Positions 22,705-32,421 of a stretch of 64,000 nt of DNA are shown here, piece after piece. The stretch is from Pestalotiopsis fici W106-1. Taxonomy: Eukaryota; Ascomycota; Sordariomycetes; Amphisphaeriales; Sporocadaceae. The DNA is taken from assembly GCF_000516985.1 (NCBI RefSeq), contig NW_006917098.1:1178001-1242000 (forward strand), given 5' to 3'. The position numbers and the translations under genes were made by a program. Under the pieces are notes generated by a model. The model saw nothing but the letters and a program-made list of their open reading frames with translations, searched no databases and was not told the DNA's origin. Numbering within the stretch: the stretch's first letter is position 1; every line of letters begins with the position of its first letter.

Positions 22705-24294
22705 TGGATCGCAGGCGCAATAATGCATTCGGGACTGACGACAGCAAGGGACGATGGTACGATTCTAGTCGGGTACTTGGACATAAAACTGTCAGATTAC
22801 GTGCTCGAAAGGTATTTTGGCGAGGTTATGAGGCTCGTGCTCTCTCTAGACGGCGAGCATATATGATAAATGGAAGCTGATAGGACGTTGGTCGCGGGGC
22901 CGTTCCCAGGAGTAGGCCAGATGAGCATAGTCCGCAATGCTCCGATGCCCAACAGCACGGTAAAACAAGAAATCTTAGAGCTCAGGGAACAACTTTGCAC
23001 TCTCGCGCATTCTTCCGATATAAAGCTTTTGACGAAAGCGCTTATAAATGGGATAGTCTTAGAGTTGAAGCCATAATTATGTTTCGTTCAATTACCTCGG
23101 ACTTGCCAGCATTTGTCAGAATGAGTATGAGTTTCTGTTCCCAAATTTTCACATTCAAATCTTCGAACGTGACCGAGCAAAACATGCAAAACTTACAGTT
23201 TCCCACCTTTGCTTCCGCTTCCACGAGACCGCTGGCGGGCAAGCGGGCAGCATCGTCTTCTTCCTACGGCAACACGTATAGATACCTCAACGTTGAACAA
23301 TGCTACCACGTACGACCATACGCACTAGAACACTCCGCATCGCATGCGTCCTCCCAAAGACCAACCACTCAAGCCAGTAAACACCTTTTACCGGGATAGA
23401 GAGATGGTGGGTTGGAACTGGATCTGGTCTGCCAAGATACTAGCTCAGCGCATCTTTATCCCCCTGCAAGGCATTTTCAGCCATGCAGGTCTCAGCACAT
23501 CGCTGCAGCATCGCCACCAAGGCAGACCGCCTGACGAGGCTCCGGAATGCCTTGGGCGTCAAGGCACTTCCCGTGCCTATTGCTTATGTGTGCGATAATG
23601 ACGACTGTGTTAAATCAGCACACGAATAAATTTTATTTAAAAAAGGAAAGGAAAGGAAAGGGAGAATCGAAATGTCCCGCACTACAGTTCACTATATACA
23701 TAATAGCATACTCTACTGCCTTGCTCATTATATCTTCCATATTATGCGGCTATACAAATTATTCTAGTGCCTACCAACCCCCCTAATACGCCTGCTGGGT
23801 CAGGTTAAAAAGCGGGGTAGCATCGAAACTCCGGTCTATGCGTACCTACCGATCATCACCGAAATCTCAGGTTGTGAGGGACTCCAATAACACCAGGAGC
23901 GAAGTCCGTGAACTCGTCAAAGGCGTCTTTTCCGTTGAAGCTAGCGCGAGCTTTATTAACATTTGCCCATCCAGTCGCGTAACCAACTGGACTTATAATC
24001 AGGCAGAGGTAAGCCTGAAAACGGCGCAGTCTGCATCTGCATTGAACGTGTCGGAGATTGCGCCACGCCGCACGCTGTGTCTGCAGCATATTCCTAGTTC
24101 ATCGTAAAGCCCCCGCCTGCCACTCTCGTAACATAGTGCCTGCCTTGACAAAGTCAGACGCACTGGACCTTTTTTTGACTTGTGAAACCATAGCTTTCAA
24201 TTCGAATGATCGCGTCAACAGTATTTGAACAAAGGTATAGCTGCCAAGGACTGCTGCGATAAGGCTCGTCTATATGGATAGCCTTTAAATAAGC
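22705..24294. other. gene-poor stretch before the NACHT-ankyrin gene
   Basis: Contains the 5S 5'-half fragment at 23308-23356, a GGAAA run near 23645 and assorted short frames. The minus frame 23856-24089 (SPVGYATGWANVNKARASF) looks faintly protein-like but lacks a start and is not called. Confidence 0.45.
23308..23356 (+). pseudogene. 5S rRNA 5'-half fragment
   Basis: ACGTACGACCATACGCACTA and the following CACTCCGCATCGCATGCGTCC track the first ~48 nt of fungal 5S rRNA (ACATACGACCATA..., then the CTCGGCATCCCGTCCGCTC region) with several substitutions. The match stops there and no 3' half follows. Confidence 0.6.
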
Positions 24295-26664
24295 ATGGAG
24301 CCGTCACCAAAACGACAAAGGCTAAACACCCCTGCCACATTCAGCGATCACGAACGGTCCATCGGGCAATCAAGCAATCAATCCCATAATCAGATCCGGA
24401 GCACGTTCGAAGGTGCCGGTATCTCACATTCCAATGGAAACTTCAATGTAGCACGCGATGTATCTATCTACAATCTTTCTTTACAACAGTCCACCGCCAC
24501 CGACCCGAGGCGGACACTGTTGGATTCACTCGAGTTCGAACAGATCGACGCCCGCCACCAGAGCATTCGGAAAGAGCACGTTAACACGTGCCGTTGGTTC
24601 TTGAGCACAGAACAATACAGACAGTGGGAGGAGAGGTGGGGTTCACCACAACGCGAAAACTTCTTGTGGATTAGAGGCAAGCCTGGAGCCGGGAAGTCGA
24701 CGTTGATGAAGTTTCTGCTTGGGCAGATTAAGAATCGCAACCGGCGGAAGAAGAGCCCTGGCATTCTCATCTCCTTCTTCTTCAATGCCAGAGGCGGCGA
24801 GCTTGAGAAGTCGACTATTGGGCTGTATCGATCATTACTGTGGCAATTACTCAACTCGCAACCCGATCTGCAGACAGTCTTAGCAGACAGCTTCCGACCA
24901 GGTCAGCAATGGACCGTCGAGTTGCTTCAGTCTCTACTCGAGGAAGCTGTACAATGCTTAGAGGAAAGGCCGACGACGTGCCTAATTGACGCACTTGATG
25001 AGTGCGAGGAACAGCAGATCCGCGATATGGTCAAGTTTCTAGCCAGGCTTTCCAAGGACAGTCCACTCTATATCTGCTTTGCTAGCCGACACTACCCGCA
25101 TATTTCTATAGCGACAAATCTCAGCATCGTCCTGGAAGAGCGCGACGGCCACCAAGAAGATATTGCCACATACCTGAGCAGCGCGCTACAGATCGGACAT
25201 AGCAAGCTCGCGGAGGAGATACGGTCCGAGCTGAAGGAGAAGGCATGTGGTGTCTTCATGTGGGTGGTCCTTGTGGTGGATATCTTGAATAAGGAATACG
25301 ACGCTGGCCGTAAGCATAGGCTTCGCGAGCGGCTTCAACAGCTTCCGGGTGATCTTGACGCGCTATTCCGCGATATTCTGACCCGTGACACCAGGAACCA
25401 GGAGGGACTGCTATTATGCATCCAATGGGTCTTGTTCGCCGCGCAGCCTTTGACGCCAAAGGAGTTATACCTCGGAATTATGGCAGGCATTGAACCGGAA
25501 TATCTTCCTGACTGTCACTCCTCAGAGACTTATTCCGACGACGATATACGAAAATATATCCTAAACAACTCAAAGGGCTTGGCCGAATCGACGAAATCCA
25601 AGAAACCAACGGTCCAGTTCATACACGAATCCGTACGAGATTTTCTGCTGAAAGAGGATGGCCTTAGCAAGGTGTTTCCAAATCTTGGGCCGAACGTTCT
25701 CGGGTACAGTCATGAAGCGTTGAAGAGCTGTTGCCTAAGATATATGCGTATGGAAGCATTGGTCGCGATCGGAGATTCGTCCCGTGAGGCTGCCATCACA
25801 ACATACCCGCTCCTGGAGTATGCCAACCGAGGCATTCTATACCATGCGGATCGCGCAGGTGACAACGGTGTACGCCAGCACAGCTTTCTCGATGATTTCC
25901 CACGTCCAGCATGGGTGCAGCACTACAATATGCTTCAGAAGTATGGGGTGCGCCGCTACACGTCGAATGTCAGTCTTTTGTATATCTTGGCGGAGGCCGG
26001 AATGCCGGCACTGGTTCGCGCCTACGCGAATCGACAGTCGTGTTTCGATGTGGAGGATGAGCGCTACGGCCTTCCGATTCTGGCAGCATCGGCCGTGAAA
26101 GGTGCCGCTGCCGTACAAGCAATGCTGGAGGCCGAGGCCCATCGAGTGCCAGGGTTTTCTTTTGGTGACTTCTGTACTGAGCTTTTGTCTTCGGTCGAGT
26201 TATCAAATGCGCCAAGTCGAAATTTTCGATTTAAAAAGGAAAGAAATCTGTTGCATCAGCTTATTGACTACGGAGACGAATTCATCTCACTCTTCTTTCT
26301 CAAAACACGACTTAGCGATGAACTTCAAGGCAGATCAGGAGCGGATGTTCTTATCAAGGCTGCTCAAAGGGACTTCAGCATTCTCTTCAAGCAGCTTATT
26401 GACCACGGTGCCGATATATCGGCTGCGGACAAAGACGGATACGACTTATTGTACCTGGCATCTATTAATGGGATGGTCGAGAGAGCTAAGCTGCTTATCA
26501 ACCACGGTATCGACGTTAACACCCAGGGCGGATCCTACGGCAACGCTCTACAGGCTGCTTCACTAAATGGGCACCAGGAGATCGTGCAGCTGCTGCTCGA
26601 TAACGGGCCGACGTTAACGCCCAGGGCGGGCAACACGGCAACGCTCTACAGGCCGCTTTATTAA
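24295..26664 (+). CDS. NACHT-ankyrin NLR, frameshifted at its 3' end
   Basis: NLR-type STAND ATPase, a family linked to fungal non-self recognition and programmed cell death. The ATG at 24295 gives 789 aa in one exon. A short basic N-terminus and a Gly/Asn-rich segment (FEGAGISHSNGNFNVARDVS, about residues 38-57) come first. The NACHT follows, with P-loop GKPGAGKST at 128-136 and Walker B CLIDALDEC at 229-237, a winged-helix-like middle, the FIHESVRDFLL motif that follows NACHT in such proteins, and ankyrin repeats from about residue 700. The last repeats are cut. GGG at 26605-26607, where the next repeat copy has GGGG, shifts the frame and the ORF ends in TLYRPLY at 26664. In the corrected frame the ankyrin repeats continue to the gap but carry stops. 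Confidence 0.85.
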   Translation: MEPSPKRQRLNTPATFSDHERSIGQSSNQSHNQIRSTFEGAGISHSNGNFNVARDVSIYNLSLQQSTATDPRRTLLDSLEFEQIDARHQSIRKEHVNTCRWFLSTEQYRQWEERWGSPQRENFLWIRGKPGAGKSTLMKFLLGQIKNRNRRKKSPGILISFFFNARGGELEKSTIGLYRSLLWQLLNSQPDLQTVLADSFRPGQQWTVELLQSLLEEAVQCLEERPTTCLIDALDECEEQQIRDMVKFLARLSKDSPLYICFASRHYPHISIATNLSIVLEERDGHQEDIATYLSSALQIGHSKLAEEIRSELKEKACGVFMWVVLVVDILNKEYDAGRKHRLRERLQQLPGDLDALFRDILTRDTRNQEGLLLCIQWVLFAAQPLTPKELYLGIMAGIEPEYLPDCHSSETYSDDDIRKYILNNSKGLAESTKSKKPTVQFIHESVRDFLLKEDGLSKVFPNLGPNVLGYSHEALKSCCLRYMRMEALVAIGDSSREAAITTYPLLEYANRGILYHADRAGDNGVRQHSFLDDFPRPAWVQHYNMLQKYGVRRYTSNVSLLYILAEAGMPALVRAYANRQSCFDVEDERYGLPILAASAVKGAAAVQAMLEAEAHRVPGFSFGDFCTELLSSVELSNAPSRNFRFKKERNLLHQLIDYGDEFISLFFLKTRLSDELQGRSGADVLIKAAQRDFSILFKQLIDHGADISAADKDGYDLLYLASINGMVERAKLLINHGIDVNTQGGSYGNALQAASLNGHQEIVQLLLDNGPTLTPRAGNTATLYRPLY

Positions 26665-26985
26665 TGGGGCGCCTGGAAATCGTACAGCTGCTGCTCGATA
26701 ACGGGGCCGACGTTAATAAGTCTTAGAATGCTTAAAGTCCACTTTTGGTAGCTATAAGCGAAGGCCACGGAGGAATAATATGTATGCTTCTTACTGCTAG
26801 AGCACACCATCGAGTAACGGATAGTTTTGCTGGAATAGTTTTAATGTACGCAATTATTTATAATTCTTTTATGGTAATAAATATTTTATTTGGCAAAATT
26901 GGACTTAACATCAATATAAAAGATTAATAGGGATTAACGGTGATCTCCTTCGCTGCTCGGCTTGGACGCTTAAAAGTATTAAAAA
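26665..26985 (+). pseudogene. decayed ankyrin repeats continuing the NLR
   Basis: In the frame restored after the 26605 shift, ankyrin sequence runs unbroken in register up to the gap: ALLMGRLEIVQLLLDNGADV, SPLLVAISEGHGGIICMLL, VLMYAIIYNSFMVINILFG, GLTVISFAARLGRLKVLK. Four in-frame stops interrupt it (TAG 26724, TAA 26733, TAA 26925, TAG 26928). All can arise by CA-to-TA change of Gln codons or equivalents, the RIP signature. The stretch is also AT-richer than the NACHT part. Confidence 0.7.
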
Positions 26986-27085
26986 NNNNNNNNNNNNNNN
27001 NNNNNNNNNNNNNNNNNNNNNNNNNNNNNNNNNNNNNNNNNNNNNNNNNNNNNNNNNNNNNNNNNNNNNNNNNNNNNNNNNNNNN
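26986..27085. other. assembly gap, 100 N
   Basis: Exactly 100 N, the usual placeholder for a gap of unknown length. It falls inside the decayed ankyrin part of the NLR locus, where near-identical repeats would hinder assembly. Confidence 0.97.
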
Positions 27086-27425
27086 GAACGACGTTGCCTA
27101 ATGTTGATTTGTACGCGAAAGACTGCTCTGGTCGGATATCTCTCTAATGGGCTCAGAAACAAGGGCATATCGGCATCACCCGCCTATAGACAAGGATCCG
27201 ACCAAAACTTAGAGGCGAGCTGCTGTTGGAGAGCTTATGAAATTTTCAATTGATTTTTGGGAGGAAGGGTTTTGTAATGTCTGTATGGGTTCTTTGGATG
27301 GAGGCCCATGGTATCATTGTGCCGTCTGCAAAGGTGGCGCTTTTGCAATATGCTAGGAATGTTATAAATTAGGTGCTCGCTGACTTGGGGAGTTCCATAC
27401 TCTGTCCTTGCGAGAATGTTAGCTA
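27086..27425 (+). pseudogene. ankyrin and ZZ-type zinc-finger relic
   Basis: After the gap an ankyrin-like piece (KDCSGRISL, stop, WAQKQGHIGITRL, stop) is followed from about 27272 by a ZZ-type finger: CNVCMGSLDGGPWYHCAVC, KGGAFAIC, stop (TAG 27354), ECYKLGAR, stop (TGA 27381), LGEFHTLSLREC. This order, ankyrin repeats then a ZZ finger ending in ICxECYELGARC, is the known C-terminus of many fungal NACHT-ankyrin proteins. The Gln in ICQECY would become TAG by one CA-to-TA change. It is very probably the tail of the 24295 NLR, but the gap prevents proof. Confidence 0.65.
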
Positions 27426-28002
27426 CGTGTATGAATTCGAATGATTTGCAAGCCTACGTATACACCCCCATGTCGCTCTTCATAACGATAAAATATCAAG
27501 CTCTGGGACATCATAGTCGCCCGCCAAACACCCGCATACACAGGCCCCGTGCGCTATAGTCCTGGACACTCTTCTATTGGACTCGACCTTAGTCTGACCT
27601 CGAAGATCAAAGTTGAATATGGAGGTTTGAAGTTCAAAGCTGAATATGAAGGTTTGAAAGTCAAACGCTTAGATACGGCAGGCAAAATGACCATCATATA
27701 TGATCACGCATGTGAAAGTCGTCTGGGCGGGCAAGTCTTGTTCATACCAGCGGATCAGTGACGGTAGGGCAGCGCTAGAGCGTGGTAGCTAGCGGCTGCT
27801 GTACTTTGCGCTACGTTGCCTGCCGAGATGCAGTATATTCTTTTCAACAACTGCCGCATCATGGCACAACTGAGACACAGGTCAGGTCAAGCCTCCGCCG
27901 CCTGGGCTTGGGTGAAATTATACTGAGCACTTATTATTTTTTTTCTTGCATTATTGGTATGGAAATGATCTGATTCTGGGTTTGCTCGACGTGCACTGGA
28001 TC
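27426..28002. other. intergenic with a small tandem repeat
   Basis: No gene is supported. A 27-bp repeat lies at 27606-27667. The stretch ends at the putative start of the amino-acid oxidase gene. Confidence 0.45.
27606..27667 (+). repeat. 27-bp tandem repeat, about 2.3 copies
   Basis: Two 27-bp copies of the pattern xTCAAAGyTGAATATGrAGG followed by TTTGAA, plus the first bases of a third (GTCAAACG). Copies differ at about four positions. Function unknown. Confidence 0.7.
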
Positions 28003-30664
28003 ATGTCTCCCCTTCAACCACGACCCTTGGACTTTCAGCTAGCCACAAGTTGGAGACCGGGTACGAGTCTGCCATTGCATGCCCTAGCCCTGGTATAAGT
28101 CCCTCCCGGTCAAGATACGTGGCCCGCCGTGCTCTGGAGAAAGACCTCGCAAATCTCAAGGCGAGGGTCGCCGCAATTCCGGACGAGCAGAAGCGCATCC
28201 TTACTCCAGACCTGGCAATCAACGACGACGCTCGAATTAGGGATGTCGTTGACCAGACCAAGTACTGGACGGGTCCGGGAGTCATCGCTCCCGAGCCCGG
28301 CAAGTTCAAGGTTGGCATTGTCGGGGCCGGAGTCGCGGGTCTCTTCTCTGCCATGCTGTTCGATTGGCTCAACGACATGGTGCCCGATTTGCACATCGAC
28401 TACGACATCCTTGAAGCAGCCAAACCAGAGAGGCTTGGTGGCAGACTTTACACTCACTACTTCTCCGAGACCACGGACAGACAGAAGGAAAATGGTTGGG
28501 TCAATCATGATTACTACGACGTCGGCGCCATGCGTTACCCAGACAACGACATCATGCAACGGTTAGTGGATTGCAACCGTGTCGTCTTCGGAACAGGCAC
28601 TAATTGTTCTGCAGAACTTTCAAATTGTTCACGCTCCTTGGCATGAACAAGTTGGAACCAGGACAGAAGGAAAAGGTTGAAGATTTGATCCGATACTATA
28701 TGAAGGATGGAGAGAACAAGGGAGACCCTGGTGTCTGTCCGGCATATTTCAACAATGTTCGGACCGTGGGCAGGATCTTCGACCCTCCTTTGTCGGCAGA
28801 GCATCCACCATGCGACCCGTACAACTTGAACAGCGGCCTCCCAGAGGGGGATAAGATTCCTGAAAAGTAAGACAGCTCTCCGAAGTTAATGTGCTTGGCT
28901 AAGATTTTGTTTGTACAGTCTTCTCGGCAAGAACCCCTCGGATCTCGTCGAGAAAGCTTTGAGTCCAATGCTCGTGATTGTCAAGTTCACAATCGACGAG
29001 CAGATCAAGGCGAAAGAGGAGAATCGAGAGGTCCATGATCCTGCTTTCTGGGACTCCTTGATGATGAAGATCGATCACATGAGCACGCGCCAATACCTTG
29101 CATTGTGAGTGCTGCGGCCCTTACCAAGTGACATTTCAGGCTGACTTCTGTTGATCATGTTCCAAAGGAATGGGAGTGCTTTCTCGAGCGCTTCCACAAG
29201 AAGTATTGCGAAGAAGAGGGCTACGAGAAGTGGGAGCCGCCCAGTTACAACTACAATACTATTGAGTGGTTGGAAACTGCCACATAGTGAGTCTCATTCT
29301 TCTTGTTGGTGTTCCTCGCTGACCGGAATAGCGGTACCGGATGGTACGACCAGGCACTCAGCGAGGCAGTCTTGGAAGAGCTTGACTTCGACACAAAGAA
29401 AGATCCTACAAAATGGTGGTGCATCAGCGGCGGAACACAGTATGTTCCAAGGGCCATGGCCGAGAAGATTGCCGAGAAGAACAAGAAGATCCAGTTCAAC
29501 AGTCAGGTCATCGCTATGAACGCCAATGTGACAGATCACATGGAGAAGCAGAAGAAGAAGGAGCACGCCCCTGTGACCATTACCATTGAGAAGAGCTACC
29601 CGGGCACCCAGCAGCCTTCCGAGACACGGAAGGAAGAGTATCTTGCCGTCTTCAACTCGACGACACTCGCCGCCATGCAGCGCATGGACCTGCAGAACGC
29701 GGGTCTGCTGTGGGGAACCAAGCAGGCCATCCGCGCCCTCGGGTATGGAGCTTCGTGCAAGGTCGCCATTAAATTCAGGACGCCTTGGTGGCAACTGAAG
29801 CCCTACTGCATCAATATGGGCAGCTTGTCGCGTACGGACCTCCCTCTGCGCGTGTGCGTCTACCCATCCTACAACATCGAGAAGCTGGAAGGCCACGAGC
29901 GCTGGTACAATGACGGCAAATACAATGAATCGGTGCTTCTGTGCTCCTACACCTGGGGCCAAGACGCACAGCGCATCGGATCCTTGATCTCACGGGACGA
30001 CCCCAAGGATTGGCAAGAGGGAGAAGAAAAGGACAAGCAGCTGAAGTCCCTCCTCCTCCGCAACCTCGCGCTGCTTCACGCCACTGACAGCAGTGATGAG
30101 AGCTACAAGGCGCTCCTTGATAAATTAGAGTATGAGTATGTGTGTCATCACGCCTGGGACTGGCACAGGGACGAGAACATGTCGGGAGCTTTCGCCTACT
30201 TTGGCCCCAGCCAGTTCTCCGAGATGTGGCAGGAGATCATCAAGCCCAACGCGTTTGGCCAGCTCTTCCTGGTGGGCGAGGCCGCGTCGTCGCACCACGC
30301 CTGGATCGTCGGCGCGCTCGAGTCCGTCGTGCGGGCGGCGTATCTCCTCTTCGAGGGGCTGCAGTCGGGCGCACCAGATTTTGTCCCATACCGGCAGGCT
30401 ATGCAGCTGCTGAGCAGCGGCACGTTTGACGGACAAGCCAAGGACAAGGCCGGGAAGGAATCGCCGTTCTGGCCGCTGCCGGCTGAGATGCCGCGCCGGC
30501 AGGAGGGCGTCAAGAGGAAGGCCCCGCAAACGGACCTTCCCAAGGAGGCCGTCGCACGGGATAGGCCTTTGACATATCCCGCTGCCGTCGCGGCGCTGAG
30601 TCGTGTGGAGTGCTTCTTCGAGATTGGTGTGCCAAAGACTTTGAAGCCGACAGAAGTGGCCTAG
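28003..30664 (+). CDS. flavin L-amino-acid oxidase
   Basis: FAD-dependent amine oxidase, likely an L-amino-acid oxidase giving keto acid, ammonia and H2O2. Exons are about 28003-28561, 28615-28866, 28919-29104, 29140-29286 and 29332-30664. Introns 28562-28614, 28867-28918 and 29287-29331 are ordinary; 29105-29139 would be only 35 nt, so that junction is uncertain, although the frame after it (VDHVPKEWECF) is right. Landmarks are the FAD fold KVGIVGAGVAGLFSAM, NHDYYDVGAMRYPDND, YGTGWYDQALSEAVLEE and a C-terminal FAD segment (GEAASSHHAWIVGALESVVR). No ATG exists in the main frame at the 5' end. ATG 28003 (MSP) is one base out of frame at the CCCC run 28009-28012; a fifth C would link it to STTTLGLSASHKLETGYES. 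So either the gene is frameshifted at codon 4 or the assembly is wrong there. Confidence 0.82.
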
Positions 30665-32421
30665 ACAGTCGAGGTTATTTAGCATACCTGGGACCCCCTG
30701 TGTTTATAGCCCTGGTGTTCCTCTCATTTCAAGTGTCACTCGCTATGAGGCAACAATACTATTTGATCTTTAAATACGTCTTGAGTTGCAGTAAAAGCAA
30801 CGCACGACAAATTCGCAAGCCGACTTCTCCCGCCTGTAGGGGGAAGAAAAAATGCTTCTAATCAACAAACTTTCCGGATTGTTATAGTGGGCCCCTTGGT
30901 GCGACTATACTGCCTTCATAGTAGTTATAGTGATGGTTATAATGGCCGTTATTGTGGGGTTCCACCATACGAATCCATTATCTACCTACCTTACAACACT
31001 TGTGGAATCCACTAACCTAGTAATACTTACTCCAAAAAGCTTGAACCTGCGAATATATGAGCAATCAATGGCGCAAAGCATAGCGTCAAGACGGATATCC
31101 AATCAGTAAATGAGATATCCTGGCTTTGATGATTAGAAGGGTCAATTATCAATACCATCGTGGCAAGTATGGCATGATTATAAGTATATTTGTGAATAAC
31201 AGGACGTAGAAGTGAATCGGCAGACTGGAACGTGAGAACTTGGATTTACGGCAATAAAGACTTGGGAAGAGGCAAGAGGGGAAGGTAAGGCAAGTTGCTT
31301 TTGACTGCTAAGCCTTCAAACCACGACGCGCCCAGTTGCTTTGCCCCTACGCCCCTCCGCTGGAAGATAGATTGTGTCGCAAAAGCCTTACCGCGACATG
31401 GAACCCTGACAAAATCATTTTGAAGCTCAAATTCGTTTTCTCTCTAACCTGAAAACTTGATTTTTCAAACGACATCAGGCAGACATCTTTCTAAAGAACA
31501 CAGCTCTTCTTCTTGCCCTGGTTCCAATATCACTTTTGATCACCATTGTGAGGAATTTCGATAAGAAAGATCCTGTAACGACTATACTCAGGATAAACCG
31601 AAGTACCTGGTTCGCTCGACATCTCAGCTTAGTGCATCTTCACACCAAGGCATTTGCCGAGTATTTCCGTCCTTATCTAATCAGCCATCTTGGGGAAAGC
31701 AATACTAGGCAATAGCGAGATAAAACGTGTTCAATTTTAATCAGACACCAGAACATTCGCCTGCAATCTGATTCTGGACGCTTTCGGACAGATTTTGCGC
31801 ATGGCTGATGCGCCACGATCTTTGGCGACAGAGCGGCGATAGGTCAACGGGTAGACCTCCCTTCATAGTGATAGCCAAACTGAGCGAGCTGCACAACAAG
31901 GTCGATCAATGCTAATTGAAATTTCGGAGAATCTATCACGGCGACAGGCGCCTGCTGGGGGCGGTCTGGGTGGACCCCGGAGCTGCATTACAGGCCACTT
32001 AGTGGCAGTCGAGGAGCGTCATCTAGCAGAGAGAATCCAATCGGGGACGAGCATTGGAACGGCTTCGTCCTGAGCCTGGTACGAGCTGCGAAAAAGATCG
32101 AATCTGCCGGGTACCAGACGCTCAAACCTCAACACTGGGGCGGGGCGCTGCTGCTACTTTGAGATGGAGGGTCAGCTTTTATCATCACTCGTTCGTTCGC
32201 TTTGACAAGGTTGCAACACTTTCATGGTCCGCCCCATAGTGAAGGATGGTGCAGCATGTGACTTAGCGACCCAAGACGTCCTGAGGTTTGGGGTGTGAAT
32301 GCAGCACAGCCTGATCTGACAGTACCTGTAAATACACAGAGCACCCCCGCTGATTGCACAATGTCTTCCCGCCTAGGCATCTCAGTGGAATCTTCGGGGT
32401 CATCATCTTTAATGCGCAATC
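30665..32421. other. gene-poor intergenic stretch
   Basis: 1.75 kb of AT-rich sequence without a supported gene. A degenerate purine/pyrimidine repeat (TAGTTATAGTGATGGTTATA) occurs near 30925. Part must be the promoter of the ankyrin gene at 32422. Confidence 0.45.

Noticed and set aside
23856..24110. Minus-strand frame with VGYATGWANVNKARASFNG
   Set aside because: Protein-like, but no start, no splice partner and no recognised family; left as a possible relic only.
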